Assembly (NCBI RefSeq): GCF_927798215.1
Contig: NZ_CAKMMW010000013.1
Location: 62,001 to 126,000, forward strand
Source of the DNA: Paenibacillus_E allorhizoplanae
GTDB taxonomy: Bacteria; Bacillota; Bacilli; Paenibacillales; NBRC-103111
DNA: 64,000 nt
Direction of reading: 5' to 3'
Shown here in pieces: positions 1-7,960 of this stretch; position 1 is the first letter of the stretch; each line of letters opens with the position of its first letter. The notes beneath the pieces are model-generated. The model saw only the letters and a program-made list of their open reading frames with translations. It was not told where the DNA came from and did not search any database. The translations under genes were made by a program, and so were the position numbers.

Positions 1-16
1 AGCCCATCCATCTCAT
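1..16 (-). CDS. ruvX: Start of RuvX/YqgF-family protein (partial)
   Basis: Only the first five codons are inside the window. On the minus strand an ATG at 16..14 opens MRWMG, which fits the usual N-terminus of RuvX/YqgF (B. subtilis YrrK), a Holliday-junction-resolvase-like protein also tied to 16S rRNA processing. An AAAGAGA stretch lies just upstream as a possible ribosome binding site, and the gap to the ireB stop is 17 bases. The call rests mostly on synteny: yrrK follows alaS and yrzL in Bacillus-type genomes. It cannot be proven from five residues. Confidence 0.55.
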
Positions 17-33
17 GCTGGTTCTCTTTTCTT

Positions 34-294
34 CTATTTGTGTTGACCCAGATAAGCACGAACTAATTCTTCAATCAGTTCATCCCGTTCCCGTTTACGA
101 ATGAGGCTTCTCGCATTATTGTGACGCGGAATGTAGGCAGGATCTCCCGAAAGTAAGTAACCAACAATCTGGTTAATCGGATTATACCCTTTTTCCTGAA
201 GAGCATCATACACCGCCAGCAATACATCCTTCGGCGAAGTTTCGATCTCTTCCGCCTTCACATTGAACTTCATCGTTTTGTCCATGGAACTCAT
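34..294 (-). CDS. ireB: IreB-family regulatory phosphoprotein (YrzL)
   Basis: An 86-residue cytoplasmic protein matching the IreB/UPF0297 family in length and in the conserved stretches VYDALQEKGYNPINQIVGYL and GDPAYIPRHNNARSLIRKRE. In Enterococcus, IreB is phosphorylated by the PASTA kinase IreK and influences cell-envelope stress resistance; that role is known for the family and is not shown here. The reading frame is open to a GTG at 303, but the ATG at 294 (MSSMDKTM) sits at better distance from the GGGGTG ribosome binding site. It lies between alaS and ruvX, the standard Firmicutes order, and is probably co-transcribed with them. Confidence 0.9.
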   Translation of the reverse strand: MSSMDKTMKFNVKAEEIETSPKDVLLAVYDALQEKGYNPINQIVGYLLSGDPAYIPRHNNARSLIRKRERDELIEELVRAYLGQHK

Positions 295-404
295 CAGGAG
301 CACCCCACTTCCTTGTGACCTTTGTAAAATAATTGAAAAAACTTGCGTTATACATGTGATATATTCTCTATGGTTTTAAAAATTCCTGTCCATTAGAAAA
401 ATAA

Positions 405-3032
405 TTATACGAATTGGGAAAGCAGCCCCTCGACACTCGCTAACGCCGCTTGCAATTTCGATGCATCCTTACCACCGGCTTGCGCCATGTCTGGACGACC
501 GCCACCGCTGCCGCCAACGGCCCCCGCGACTTCTTTAATAATTTTACCCGCATGGAAGCCTTTGGAAACCAGATCAGGTGTTACAGCAGCCACTAGATTG
601 ACTTTATCTTCTGCAGCAGCACCGAGAACGATAACAGCCGACCCCAACTTCCCTTTCATTTCATCAACGATGTTACGAAGAGAATCCATATCAGCCGCAT
701 TGACTTGTGCTGCTAGAACGGAAACACCTGCAACTTGTTTCACTTGATCCGTGAGCGAACCTGCTTCAATACGACCAAGCTTTCCACGAAGTGACTCATT
801 CTCACGCGCCAGCTCTTTCAATTGCTGTAAGGTAGCATCAACGCGTTTAGGAACATCCGTGATGTTCGATTTCAGCAAGCCAGCTGCTTCTTTTAACAGT
901 TGCAGTTGACCATCCAAATACTCATACGCACTGCGTCCAGAAACGGCTTCAATCCGTCGTACGCCGGAGCCAATCCCTGATTCACTTACAATTTTGAACA
1001 AGCCGATTTGACCTGTATTTTGAACGTGACATCCTCCACAGAGCTCTAAGGAATAATCGCCGACTTGTACAACGCGGACGATATCGCCATACTTCTCACC
1101 GAATAGTGCCATAGCGCCCATTGCTTTCGCTTCTGCGATCGCTTTGAGGGAAATATCTACATTCGTGCTATTCCAAATTTGTTGATTCACACGTTGTTCT
1201 ACGTCTTGCAGCTCTTCACTAGTGATAGAGCCGAAATGAGAGAAGTCAAACCGCAAGCGATCTGGTTCAACGAGGGACCCCGCTTGATTAACATGCGTGC
1301 CCAGCACTTCCTTAAGTGCTTTATGCAGCAAGTGAGTCGCCGTATGGTTTTTAATGATATCCGTACGTGGTGCAGACGCTACAATCGCCTCTACCGAGTC
1401 ACCTTTGCGAAGTACGCCAGATTCAACAATAACCTTGTGTACATGTTGGCCATGCGGCGCTTTCATCACATCAACAACCTGCAGAGTGACTTGTCCATTA
1501 CGAATCGTACCATGATCACTAACTTGACCACCGCTCTCTGCATAGAAAGGCGTACGATCTAGAACAACTTGACAAGTCTCACCAACACCGACAAGCTCCA
1601 CGAGCTCATTCTCATGCACAATCGCTTCGATATTAGCAGTAACTACCAATTCATTATATCCAACAAATTCGCTTTTAATCGTTAATTCGGACAGTGGTCC
1701 GCCTTGAACCTTCATGCCGCCTTCTTTGTTACTTGCTGCACGAGCGCGATCACGCTGCTCCTTCATGGAAGCATCAAAGCCAGAACGATCAACGGTTAAC
1801 CCCTTCTCCGACGCAAAATCCTCCGTCAAATCAAACGGGAAGCCGTACGTATCATATAGTTTGAAAGCATCCGGCCCGCTGATTTGGTTCGTGCCTGCTT
1901 GCTGCGTTTTCTGAACCATCTCGGCAAGAATGATCAACCCGTCGCTCAACGTCTCATGGAAACGTTCCTCTTCGGTACGGATCACTTTCTCGATGAACTC
2001 ACGCTTATCTACAACCTCTGGGTAATAAACACCCATGATGTCGCCAACCGTAGACACCAGCTTGAATAAAAACGGTTTATCAAGTCCTAGTACTTTCCCA
2101 TAACGAACTGCTCGGCGCAGCAAACGGCGAATGATATAACCGCGACCTTCATTGGAAGGAAGCACGCCATCTCCAACGGAGAAAGCGACTGTACGGATAT
2201 GGTCAGCGATGACTTTAAGAGCCACATCATGCTCTTCATTTACATGGTAAGTAACACCAGTGAGCTCACACGTTTTCTCAATGATCGGCAAGAACAGATC
2301 GGTATCGAAGTTCGAGTCAACATCCTGAAGAATGGAAGCGAAACGCTCCAATCCTGCGCCTGTATCAATATTTTTATTAGGAAGCGGTGTGTAGCTGCCA
2401 TCGGAGTTATGGTTGAACTGTGTGAATACGAGGTTCCACACTTCAAGGAAACGCTCATTCTCGCCGCCAGGCCAGCACTCAGGATCCGACAAGTCACCGT
2501 ATTTATCACCGCGATCGTAGAAAATTTCTGTACAAGGACCACAAGGACCTTCACCAATATCCCAGAAATTATCTTCTTTCAACTTATAAATACGCTCTTC
2601 TGGAATGCCGATTTGCTTGTTCCAAATGTCAAAAGCTTCCTCATCATCTTCGTGAACGGTTACTGAAATCCGATTCGGATCAAAGCCGATCCATTGCGGA
2701 TCCGTTAGGAACTCCCAAGCCCATGGAATAACTTCTTTCTTGAAATAATCACCGATAGAGAAGTTGCCCAACATTTCAAAAAAGGTATGGTGACGACGTG
2801 TTTTACCTACATTCTCAATATCATTGGTACGAATACATTTCTGAGCATTCGTAATCCGTGGATTCTCTGGGATTTCACGTCCGTCCAGATATGGCTTTAA
2901 CGGTGCAATCCCTGCATTAATCCACAATAAAGATGGATCGTTGTGCGGGACTAACGAGGAGCTCGGCTCAACCTTATGCCCTTTACTTGCGAAAAATTGC
3001 AACCACTTCGAACGAATTTCACTTGCTTTCAT
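405..3032 (-). CDS. alaS: Alanyl-tRNA synthetase
   Basis: This class II synthetase attaches alanine to tRNA-Ala and edits mischarged Ser and Gly. It is 875 residues, full length for the family. Visible parts: N-terminal catalytic core with the TRRHHTFFEMLGNFSIGDYF block near residue 80, the editing-domain zinc motif HTATH around residue 565 with its partner CGGCH near 665, and a C-terminal C-Ala domain ending in a Gly-rich GGSGGGRPDMAQAGG segment. The start ATG at 3032 is preceded by GGAGG-like bases (TGGAGGCTCACAGAG). The gene is headed by an Ala-type T-box leader and its own sigma-A promoter, so transcription should rise when uncharged tRNA-Ala builds up. ireB and ruvX follow. Confidence 0.98.
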   Translation of the reverse strand: MKASEIRSKWLQFFASKGHKVEPSSSLVPHNDPSLLWINAGIAPLKPYLDGREIPENPRITNAQKCIRTNDIENVGKTRRHHTFFEMLGNFSIGDYFKKEVIPWAWEFLTDPQWIGFDPNRISVTVHEDDEEAFDIWNKQIGIPEERIYKLKEDNFWDIGEGPCGPCTEIFYDRGDKYGDLSDPECWPGGENERFLEVWNLVFTQFNHNSDGSYTPLPNKNIDTGAGLERFASILQDVDSNFDTDLFLPIIEKTCELTGVTYHVNEEHDVALKVIADHIRTVAFSVGDGVLPSNEGRGYIIRRLLRRAVRYGKVLGLDKPFLFKLVSTVGDIMGVYYPEVVDKREFIEKVIRTEEERFHETLSDGLIILAEMVQKTQQAGTNQISGPDAFKLYDTYGFPFDLTEDFASEKGLTVDRSGFDASMKEQRDRARAASNKEGGMKVQGGPLSELTIKSEFVGYNELVVTANIEAIVHENELVELVGVGETCQVVLDRTPFYAESGGQVSDHGTIRNGQVTLQVVDVMKAPHGQHVHKVIVESGVLRKGDSVEAIVASAPRTDIIKNHTATHLLHKALKEVLGTHVNQAGSLVEPDRLRFDFSHFGSITSEELQDVEQRVNQQIWNSTNVDISLKAIAEAKAMGAMALFGEKYGDIVRVVQVGDYSLELCGGCHVQNTGQIGLFKIVSESGIGSGVRRIEAVSGRSAYEYLDGQLQLLKEAAGLLKSNITDVPKRVDATLQQLKELARENESLRGKLGRIEAGSLTDQVKQVAGVSVLAAQVNAADMDSLRNIVDEMKGKLGSAVIVLGAAAEDKVNLVAAVTPDLVSKGFHAGKIIKEVAGAVGGSGGGRPDMAQAGGKDASKLQAALASVEGLLSQFV

Positions 3033-3065
3033 CTCTGTGAGCCTCCATATTTAGGATAAGTTTAC

Positions 3066-3365
3066 AAAAAACAAAAAACGCCCCTGCAGCTAACAGGGAC
3101 GAATCATCGCGGTACCACCCTGGTTATTGGTTTCGTGCTCCCTTTGCCAACGGCGTAGAGTGAATCCAATCTCCTTGTGCGGATTTGTAACGGGTCCAAC
3201 CGGTGGAGTTCATCCACGCTCCGAAACGAGCTTTGGGCCATCCTTGCACCGAAAGGTTCTTCCAGCCGATCTTCGCAGTTTTCGCTGCCAAGCGGAACCT
3301 CTTCTCTGACGATGAGCTATGGCTTACTAAGTTTCATCAACGCTTTAATTCACATATAGATAAGG
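3066..3365 (-). promoter_or_regulatory. T-box riboswitch leader of alaS
   Basis: The roughly 300-nt leader contains the T-box antiterminator signature GGGTGGTACCGCG (complement of 3108-3120) followed by a terminator hairpin with arms at 3079-3086 and 3094-3101 and then a U-rich tail (complement of 3066-3078). In this class, binding of uncharged tRNA to the stem I specifier loop and to the T-box bulge prevents termination. Position directly upstream of alaS implies tRNA-Ala as ligand. I could not place the specifier codon with confidence by eye. Confidence 0.93.
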
Positions 3366-3368
3366 CAA

Positions 3369-3397
3369 ATTATAACTTTATGGGGGGTGCCTGTCAA
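3369..3397 (-). promoter_or_regulatory. Sigma-A promoter of alaS T-box leader
   Basis: On the minus strand a perfect -35 TTGACA (complement of 3392-3397) and a perfect -10 TATAAT (complement of 3369-3374) are separated by 17 bases. Transcription would begin near 3362, right at the start of the T-box leader. Confidence 0.85.
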
Positions 3398-3444
3398 TAT
3401 GAGGGCATCATACTGTAGAATGTAGAAATAAGGAGGTGCTTCAT

Positions 3445-3666
3445 ATGGACATTTCAACACTTACTTTGCTCGGACTCATCTTCCCCATCTTCATCTTAAT
3501 CATTTACATTATGGCGAAAACAGTCATTAAGAAGCAAATTCCGGACAGCCGATACAATCCGTTTGACTACATAACGGGGCAATCGCATGTCGAGTTTCAA
3601 GAACAAAAGGAACAAAAAGAGGAAGATGACAGCCAAAGTGATGATAAAGACAAGCATCTGAAATAG
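3445..3666 (+). CDS. Small single-pass membrane protein, DUF3951-like
   Basis: A 73-residue protein with one N-terminal membrane span (about residues 5-25, LTLLGLIFPIFILIIYIMA) and a charged cytoplasmic tail rich in Glu, Asp, Lys and Gln. The middle piece YNPFDYITGQ looks like the DUF3951 family of small Bacillales proteins; no function is known. The start was set at ATG 3445 because AAGGAGG lies eight bases upstream; the GTG at 3436 falls within the ribosome-binding stretch. It is transcribed away from the alaS promoter, so the two share a short divergent intergenic region. Confidence 0.75.
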   Translation: MDISTLTLLGLIFPIFILIIYIMAKTVIKKQIPDSRYNPFDYITGQSHVEFQEQKEQKEEDDSQSDDKDKHLK

Positions 3667-3702
3667 TCATTTACCTCGTTTAATTTTATCAGAAAATCAC
3701 CG

Positions 3703-3759
3703 TTGACAATGATTCTCAATAGAAGTATACTAAGTTTATTGATAATGATTTTCATTACC
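3703..3759 (+). promoter_or_regulatory. Fur-box-controlled sigma-A promoter
   Basis: A plus-strand promoter with perfect -35 TTGACA (3703-3708), a 17-base spacer and -10 TATACT (3726-3731). Two overlapping-class Fur sites cover it. The downstream one, GATAATGATTTTCATTACC at 3741-3759, matches 16 of 19 positions of the Fur consensus GATAATGATAATCATTATC. The upstream one at 3705-3723 matches 13 of 19. The first spans the -35 and spacer and the second spans the expected transcription start, an arrangement expected to repress when iron is plentiful. No recognised gene follows on this strand before the terminator at 4033. Confidence 0.75.
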
Positions 3760-3818
3760 ACTTAAGAACGTATAAGTTTTCAGTTCCTGAAAACGGCTTT
3801 CTTAATGGCGATAAAATT

Positions 3819-3896
3819 TACCGCTCTCGGGGTCCCCACAAAGTAATCGGACTTTGCTTCGAAGATTATCGTCACTTTGTGGGGAAGAATAGCGGT
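3819..3896. repeat. Nested inverted repeat, structured RNA or dispersed palindromic element
   Basis: Three nested complementary arm pairs are visible: ACCGCT (3820-3825) with AGCGGT (3891-3896); CCCCACAAAGT (3834-3844) with ACTTTGTGGGG (3874-3884), a perfect 11-bp pair; and TAATC (3844-3848) with GATTA (3864-3868). The apex is the palindrome CTTCGAAG (3857-3864). The element lies in the untranslated part of the Fur-controlled transcript. It could be a folded RNA domain or a REP-type repeat found elsewhere in the genome; no second copy was seen in this window. Confidence 0.7.
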
Positions 3897-3905
3897 CGCT
3901 CATCA

Positions 3906-4019
3906 ATGAATGACTTCGATAGAAATTTTCTCATCGAACACATACTAACAGCTTGTTTATTACTCACTTATTCCGTAGTCCATTTTATGGTTTACGTATG
4001 GGCCACAACCTTTTCCTAA
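3906..4019 (+). CDS. Possible 37-residue membrane microprotein
   Basis: An ATG at 3906 opens 37 codons ending in TAA at 4017-4019, 13 bases before a strong terminator hairpin. The product begins MNDFDRNFLIEHIL and continues with a hydrophobic stretch (about residues 12-35, rich in L, V, A, Y, F) able to span the membrane. It would be the only reading frame of note in the Fur-controlled transcript. Against it: there is no good Shine-Dalgarno sequence (GGGGAAG is about 17 bases away). No known family is recognised, and the ORF may be chance inside a small RNA. Confidence 0.3.
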   Translation: MNDFDRNFLIEHILTACLLLTYSVVHFMVYVWATTFS

Positions 4020-4032
4020 CTCCTCAACCCTC

Positions 4033-4087
4033 GTGCAAAACCCTTTGGACCATGATCCCGCAAGTCATGGCTCAAGGGGTTTTGTGC
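4033..4087. terminator. Long hairpin terminator between Fur transcript and AI-2E transporter gene
   Basis: Arms at 4033-4055 and 4065-4087 pair at 22 of 23 positions counting G-U wobbles, with a 9-nt loop. The AAAACCC and GGGGTTTT ends give a U-rich 3' side in both directions, so it may end both the plus-strand Fur-controlled transcript and the minus-strand transporter mRNA. Confidence 0.75.
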
Positions 4088-4116
4088 GTATTTTGCTTGT
4101 TTCCAGATCAGTTTGC

Positions 4117-5187
4117 CTAGGTTGTTTGCTTATGTACGAAGTGAATGAACACATGCTGGATGATGACTTTCATTACGGCGAAGAAGGGTACCGCCAAGAT
4201 CAATCCCACAACACCAGCTACTTCTCCACCAACAAGCAAAGCGAAAATGATAAATAGCGGATGCATGTGCAGCGTTTTACCTACGATTTGTGGCGATATC
4301 ACATTCCCCTCGAGAATTTGCACCGTCAAATTGACAAGTGCGACGAACAGCACCATTTTCAACGATACGGTTGAAGCCATAATAATAGCCGGTGTCGCAC
4401 CCAAAAAAGGCCCCATATACGGGATAATATTGAAGATCGCGACAACGCTGGCGAGCAATAACGGGTACGGCATTCCGATTAACCAGTAGCCCACATAAGC
4501 TAGCACACCAATAATCAAGCACACGAGGAGCTGCCCGCGTATATAGTTGCCAAGCGCCGTATCAATGTCCATGAGCAGGGAGACGGTTTTTTTGCGATGC
4601 TTCGTCGGTACAATGGCTAGCGCGGTTTTCTCGATAATCTGAAAATCCTTCAAGATATAGAAAGCCAGGAACGGCACAATGAAAGCTATAAACAGCATAT
4701 TGATCGTCGTCCCAATTTGATTCATGTAATTCGCAACCGCCATGGAAATCTTCGTCTCCAGCTTCCCTATGGAATGATTAAAGCCATTTCGAACACTGTC
4801 AGGCAGCAGTTGATTTTGATTAAAGCCATCAACAAGGGACTGTGCTTTCATCGCCATTTGTGGCATATGTTCATTTAATTCAGCCGCTTGCTCCACAAAC
4901 ATTGGTGTCATATTCATAATAATAACCGTCACTGATGTAATAAACACACTATAAATCAATAATACGGCAATTGTTCTCGGCATTTTGCGTTTGTTCAGAA
5001 TCGTGACAACTGGATTTAAAATATACGAGATGATTATCGCTATAAAAAACGGCATCACGATGGCTTTAATGAATGTGAAAAAGTGAAACAAGATAGGTTT
5101 AATCAGCAAAAGCAAATATAACCCGACTAAGATTAATAAGGCATAAATCAACCCCACAAACCATTTATTACTCCAAAATCGTTCCAT
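4117..5187 (-). CDS. AI-2E family transporter (YrrI/PerM-like)
   Basis: A 356-residue polytopic membrane protein of the PF01594 family, with hydrophobic segments at both the N-terminal third and the C-terminal half separated by a soluble, helical middle region (about residues 95-150). The C-terminal PYMGPFLGATPAI and ILEGNVISPQIVGK blocks are typical. Members export or exchange small solutes (AI-2, Na+/H+); substrate cannot be inferred here. B. subtilis yrrI occupies the same place between alaS and yrrD. The start was moved to ATG 5187 (MERFWSNKW) because GGTGGAGG lies four to five bases upstream; the open frame extends to 5229. Confidence 0.88.
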   Translation of the reverse strand: MERFWSNKWFVGLIYALLILVGLYLLLLIKPILFHFFTFIKAIVMPFFIAIIISYILNPVVTILNKRKMPRTIAVLLIYSVFITSVTVIIMNMTPMFVEQAAELNEHMPQMAMKAQSLVDGFNQNQLLPDSVRNGFNHSIGKLETKISMAVANYMNQIGTTINMLFIAFIVPFLAFYILKDFQIIEKTALAIVPTKHRKKTVSLLMDIDTALGNYIRGQLLVCLIIGVLAYVGYWLIGMPYPLLLASVVAIFNIIPYMGPFLGATPAIIMASTVSLKMVLFVALVNLTVQILEGNVISPQIVGKTLHMHPLFIIFALLVGGEVAGVVGLILAVPFFAVMKVIIQHVFIHFVHKQTT

Positions 5188-5285
5188 GCTGCCTCCACCT
5201 CTGTCATTTGAATTCAATGTAACGTTCATACAGTATGTGTACTAGCTGTCCAATTTAATCCTGACTTGGCACCTCATGACAAAAA

Positions 5286-5329
5286 AAGCGTTATTGTTCA
5301 AGCGATTCCTCGCCTGACCAATAACGCTT
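5286..5329 (-). terminator. Rho-independent terminator of the cymR-side operon
   Basis: On the minus strand AAGCGTTATTG and CAATAACGCTT form an 11-bp stem followed by seven U residues (complement of 5281-5287). It lies just after the zinc-ribbon gene and should end the cymR-cysteine desulfurase-yrrD transcript. Confidence 0.9.
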
Positions 5330-5341
5330 CAACTGTTAACT

Positions 5342-5545
5342 TTAGTTCACGTGCTCGTGGATATGAGAAACTTCTTCCTCAAAAAACAAATCATCCAGAG
5401 AACTTAACGTTCCATCTTCCTCAACTTGATAAACGGACATCTTATCTCCGTTTACGCTGAGTTCAATGAAACAACCCCAACAGTAAAATTGATGGGAACC
5501 GATCTTTCCAATATCTTTGGAATTACAGTTTGGACAACGCATCAT
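5342..5545 (-). CDS. Small zinc-ribbon protein (YrzR position)
   Basis: A 67-residue protein with CPNC near the N-terminus and CWGC about 20 residues later, the four cysteines of a zinc ribbon, followed by an acidic C-terminus with HIHEHVN at the end. The function is unknown. It follows the PRC-barrel gene with 7 bp between stop and start and occupies the place of B. subtilis yrzR. ATG 5545 was taken because AGGG lies about five bases upstream; GTG 5551 and ATG 5542 are alternatives. Confidence 0.72.
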   Translation of the reverse strand: MMRCPNCNSKDIGKIGSHQFYCWGCFIELSVNGDKMSVYQVEEDGTLSSLDDLFFEEEVSHIHEHVN

Positions 5546-5552
5546 GCTCACC

Positions 5553-6074
5553 CTATTCTTCTTTGGATACGAAGAGTTCTTCTACTTCCTGAGCACAATG
5601 TCCAGGCACGATGATTGCGTCTTCCCCCATGGTTGCCGATTCTGGCATGGGAAGCCACTTTCGCCCTTCTTTTAAATCAGAAATAAACCCTTCGGACAAT
5701 TCATAACCTACTATTTGTTTACCCCAATTCTGGTTTAAATAAACATCTTCTACCACGCCTAATTCGTGCCCTCCCACTGTGATGACCGGGAGTCCCTTAA
5801 TCTTGTCGCTTCCCTCAAGAAAAGCATGGCACTCATTCTTCTGTCCAAATTCACAAATGACACTATCGTTCGGTATGGTTATAGCATCCTCTCCGGCAGC
5901 AACGATTCCCTCCCATGAAATGTATCGTAAGGACGAGAACCACGTCTTCGCTTCGAGTATAATGCCGCTTATGTTCCACGTTGGGTCAATCAATAAATCC
6001 TTTACTTCACCAACTTGCTTACCCGACTCAACGGTTAACACGGGAAGTCCTATTAATTCATGCGCTCTGCGCAA
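5553..6074 (-). CDS. PRC-barrel domain protein (YrrD-like)
   Basis: 173 residues with two PRC-barrel-like repeats: residues about 5-75 starting ELIGLPVLTVESGKQVGEV, and about 90-165 starting KIKGLPVITVGGHELGVVED. PRC-barrel domains are small beta folds found in RimM and photosynthetic reaction-centre subunit H and usually mediate protein or RNA contacts. B. subtilis yrrD has the same domain and the same neighbourhood; its role is unknown. It sits 29 bp after the cysteine desulfurase gene and is probably in the cymR operon. Confidence 0.85.
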   Translation of the reverse strand: MRRAHELIGLPVLTVESGKQVGEVKDLLIDPTWNISGIILEAKTWFSSLRYISWEGIVAAGEDAITIPNDSVICEFGQKNECHAFLEGSDKIKGLPVITVGGHELGVVEDVYLNQNWGKQIVGYELSEGFISDLKEGRKWLPMPESATMGEDAIIVPGHCAQEVEELFVSKEE

Positions 6075-6103
6075 AGCGTAACGCCTCCTAGAACCACCCA
6101 GTA

Positions 6104-7252
6104 CTACTTATTACGCAACCGCTCTATAATGGTTGCAACTTTCTGGGCAGCCGTTTCGATTTGTTCTTTAGAATTCCCCATTCCAAAGCTAAATCGCACA
6201 GCGGAGTGTGTCACATTTTCTGGAAGTTTCATGGCCTGTAAGACATGTGAAACTTCAAGTGAGCCAGACGTGCATGCGGAGCCGCTTGCAGCAGCTACCC
6301 CTTCTAAATCAAGATTCATTAAAAGTGTTTCTGTAGAAACACCTGGAAAAGAAATGTTTAGAATGTGCGGGACATGCCAAGCCTTATGCCCATTAATCAC
6401 AAACCCCTCACAGCCCAATTGCTGTTCTAAGATGGAAATCATGTGTTCGCGAAGCCTACTAGCTTGTGTGTAGTTGCGTTCTTGGAGCGGAAGAATGGTT
6501 TCAACTGCTTTGGCGAAGCCGGCAATGGCGGGGATATTTTCAGTTCCAGCCCTTCGCTTGCGTTCTTGTGAACCACCGAATACGTGAGGAAGCAGCTTCG
6601 TATGCTTGGAAACGTAGAGGGCACCTGCGCCTTTGGGGCCATAAATTTTATGGGCAGACAGGCTCACGAGATCGACCGGCAGTTCGGCAAGATTCAGGGA
6701 AATCTTCCCTAAAGCTTGCACCGCATCGACATGAAAGGTAATGCCAAGTTTTTGTGCTAGCCGACCAATTTGCTCAATGGGTTGGATAGTCCCTACTTCA
6801 TTGTTTACATACATCATAGAAATTAAAGCGGTATCGGGACGAATAGCTGCTTCCACATCTTCTATTTGAATAAGTCCATCTGAACCTACTGGGACGTATG
6901 TAACTTCAAATCCAAGGCTTTCCAATCGTTCACAGGGATGAAGCACGGCGTGATGCTCGATCGCACTCGTTACGATATGCTTTCTGCCAGCTTGATCCCC
7001 ATGCATGATCCCAAAGATCGCCATATTATTGCTTTCAGTTCCGCCGCTTGTAAAGATAAGCTCACCAGGCAAACAGCCTAAGGATTTCGCCATACTATCA
7101 CGGAAGCGATTCAACGCGGTTCTTGCCGCACGGCCGAAGCTATGCGTACTGGAAGGATTACCATAATTTGTTGTATAGAAAGGCAACATAGCCTCCCATA
7201 CATCAGCATGTACGGGCGTTGTTGCAGCATGATCAAGATAAATAGGTTCCAT
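6104..7252 (-). CDS. Cysteine desulfurase (YrvO/IscS-like)
   Basis: A PLP enzyme that takes sulfur from cysteine and passes it as a persulfide to acceptors. 382 residues. The PLP lysine is in SLSAHKIYGPKGAG (about residue 200) and the catalytic cysteine is in SGSACTSGS (about residue 326). The N-terminal YLDHAATTPV block is typical of the NifS/IscS family. In B. subtilis, YrvO supplies sulfur to MnmA for s2U34 in tRNA; here mnmA lies divergently about 0.75 kb away, keeping that partnership plausible. It starts 8 bp after the cymR stop region, with AAGGTGACAT before the ATG, so CymR and the enzyme are co-transcribed. Confidence 0.95.
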   Translation of the reverse strand: MEPIYLDHAATTPVHADVWEAMLPFYTTNYGNPSSTHSFGRAARTALNRFRDSMAKSLGCLPGELIFTSGGTESNNMAIFGIMHGDQAGRKHIVTSAIEHHAVLHPCERLESLGFEVTYVPVGSDGLIQIEDVEAAIRPDTALISMMYVNNEVGTIQPIEQIGRLAQKLGITFHVDAVQALGKISLNLAELPVDLVSLSAHKIYGPKGAGALYVSKHTKLLPHVFGGSQERKRRAGTENIPAIAGFAKAVETILPLQERNYTQASRLREHMISILEQQLGCEGFVINGHKAWHVPHILNISFPGVSTETLLMNLDLEGVAAASGSACTSGSLEVSHVLQAMKLPENVTHSAVRFSFGMGNSKEQIETAAQKVATIIERLRNK

Positions 7253-7260
7253 ATGTCACC

Positions 7261-7680
7261 TTAAATGTAAAACATGTAATTATCGTTTTTACCTTTATCC
7301 TCAAAAGAAATCAGATTCGCCAATGTTGTGGAGTCCAGCACATCTGCAATGCTATCACGAATACGAATCCACAAGTCCCGTTTGGCGGGATCATCTTCTT
7401 CCGTAAAATCTACGGGGCTAATCGGTCCTTCAAGTACGCGAATTACTTCACCTGCAGTTACCTGTTCGGCAGATTTAGAAAGAATATAACCGCCGTAAGC
7501 TCCGCGGATACTTTTGACTAAACCCGCATTCCGTAAAGGAGCTACAAGCTGCTCAAGATAATGTTCAGAAAGCTGATGTCTCTCAGCAATGCTCTTCAGT
7601 GAAGTCGGTCCTTCACCCACTCGGTTGGCCAATTCCATCATGATCGTTAGTCCATAACGACCTTTTGTGGAAATCTTCAA
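7261..7680 (-). CDS. cymR: Rrf2-family cysteine metabolism repressor CymR
   Basis: 139 residues with an N-terminal winged helix (KISTKGRYGLTIMMELANR, then LSEHYLEQLVAPLRNAGLVK and SIRGAYGG) and the C-terminal WIRIRDSIADVLDSTTL block, closely resembling B. subtilis CymR. CymR partners with CysK and represses cysteine uptake and synthesis genes when sulfur is plentiful. Like other CymR proteins it lacks the three cysteines used by IscR to bind an iron-sulfur cluster. The start is a TTG at 7680 with GAGGTG six bases upstream; the frame is open to 7701 but those codons precede the ribosome binding site. Confidence 0.93.
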   Translation of the reverse strand: MKISTKGRYGLTIMMELANRVGEGPTSLKSIAERHQLSEHYLEQLVAPLRNAGLVKSIRGAYGGYILSKSAEQVTAGEVIRVLEGPISPVDFTEEDDPAKRDLWIRIRDSIADVLDSTTLANLISFEDKGKNDNYMFYI

Positions 7681-7692
7681 AATTAACACCTC

Positions 7693-7935
7693 ATTCAACA
7701 TGATATGCCATCAAGGAGTCTGTATATATCGCTAAAACTTGAGATGCTTACCCATTCTGCTACCCCACGCTTTAACACCAGGGTCGTCCCTATCTAGGTA
7801 AACAGCGTTTCCATTTTTCGCAAAAACATTCCAAAACATCCGTATATCGTATCTATGTTATCACAAAACCCTTGTATTGTGGGGGAAAAACAATGACATT
7901 CTCATGAAATATTTTAAATTTGAGCAATTGGCATG
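7693..7935. other. Divergent intergenic region cymR / mnmA, no gene seen
   Basis: About 240 bases without a credible coding frame. On the minus strand it must hold the cymR promoter; TATA-rich candidates near 7720-7730 and 7840-7860 are present but no convincing -35/-10 pair could be fixed. A GGGACGACCCTGG-containing stretch (complement of 7780-7795) could fold locally. Nothing else is supported. Confidence 0.5.
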
Positions 7936-7960
7936 TATAATAGTAGTGTTCAAATTGAAC
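7936..7960 (+). promoter_or_regulatory. mnmA promoter -10 with palindrome at start site
   Basis: A perfect -10 TATAAT at 7936-7941 has a weak -35 (TTTAAA at 7913-7918, 17-base spacer). Seven bases after the -10 lies a 13-bp perfect palindrome, GTTCAAATTGAAC (7948-7960), centred on the first transcribed bases. That is a natural position for a repressor operator, but no regulator is known for it and it may be chance. Confidence 0.45.

Noticed and set aside
3066..3365. Assignment of the Ala specifier codon in the alaS T-box
   Set aside because: Several GCN triplets fit by eye; without folding stem I the choice would be a guess, so only the ligand implied by context is stated.
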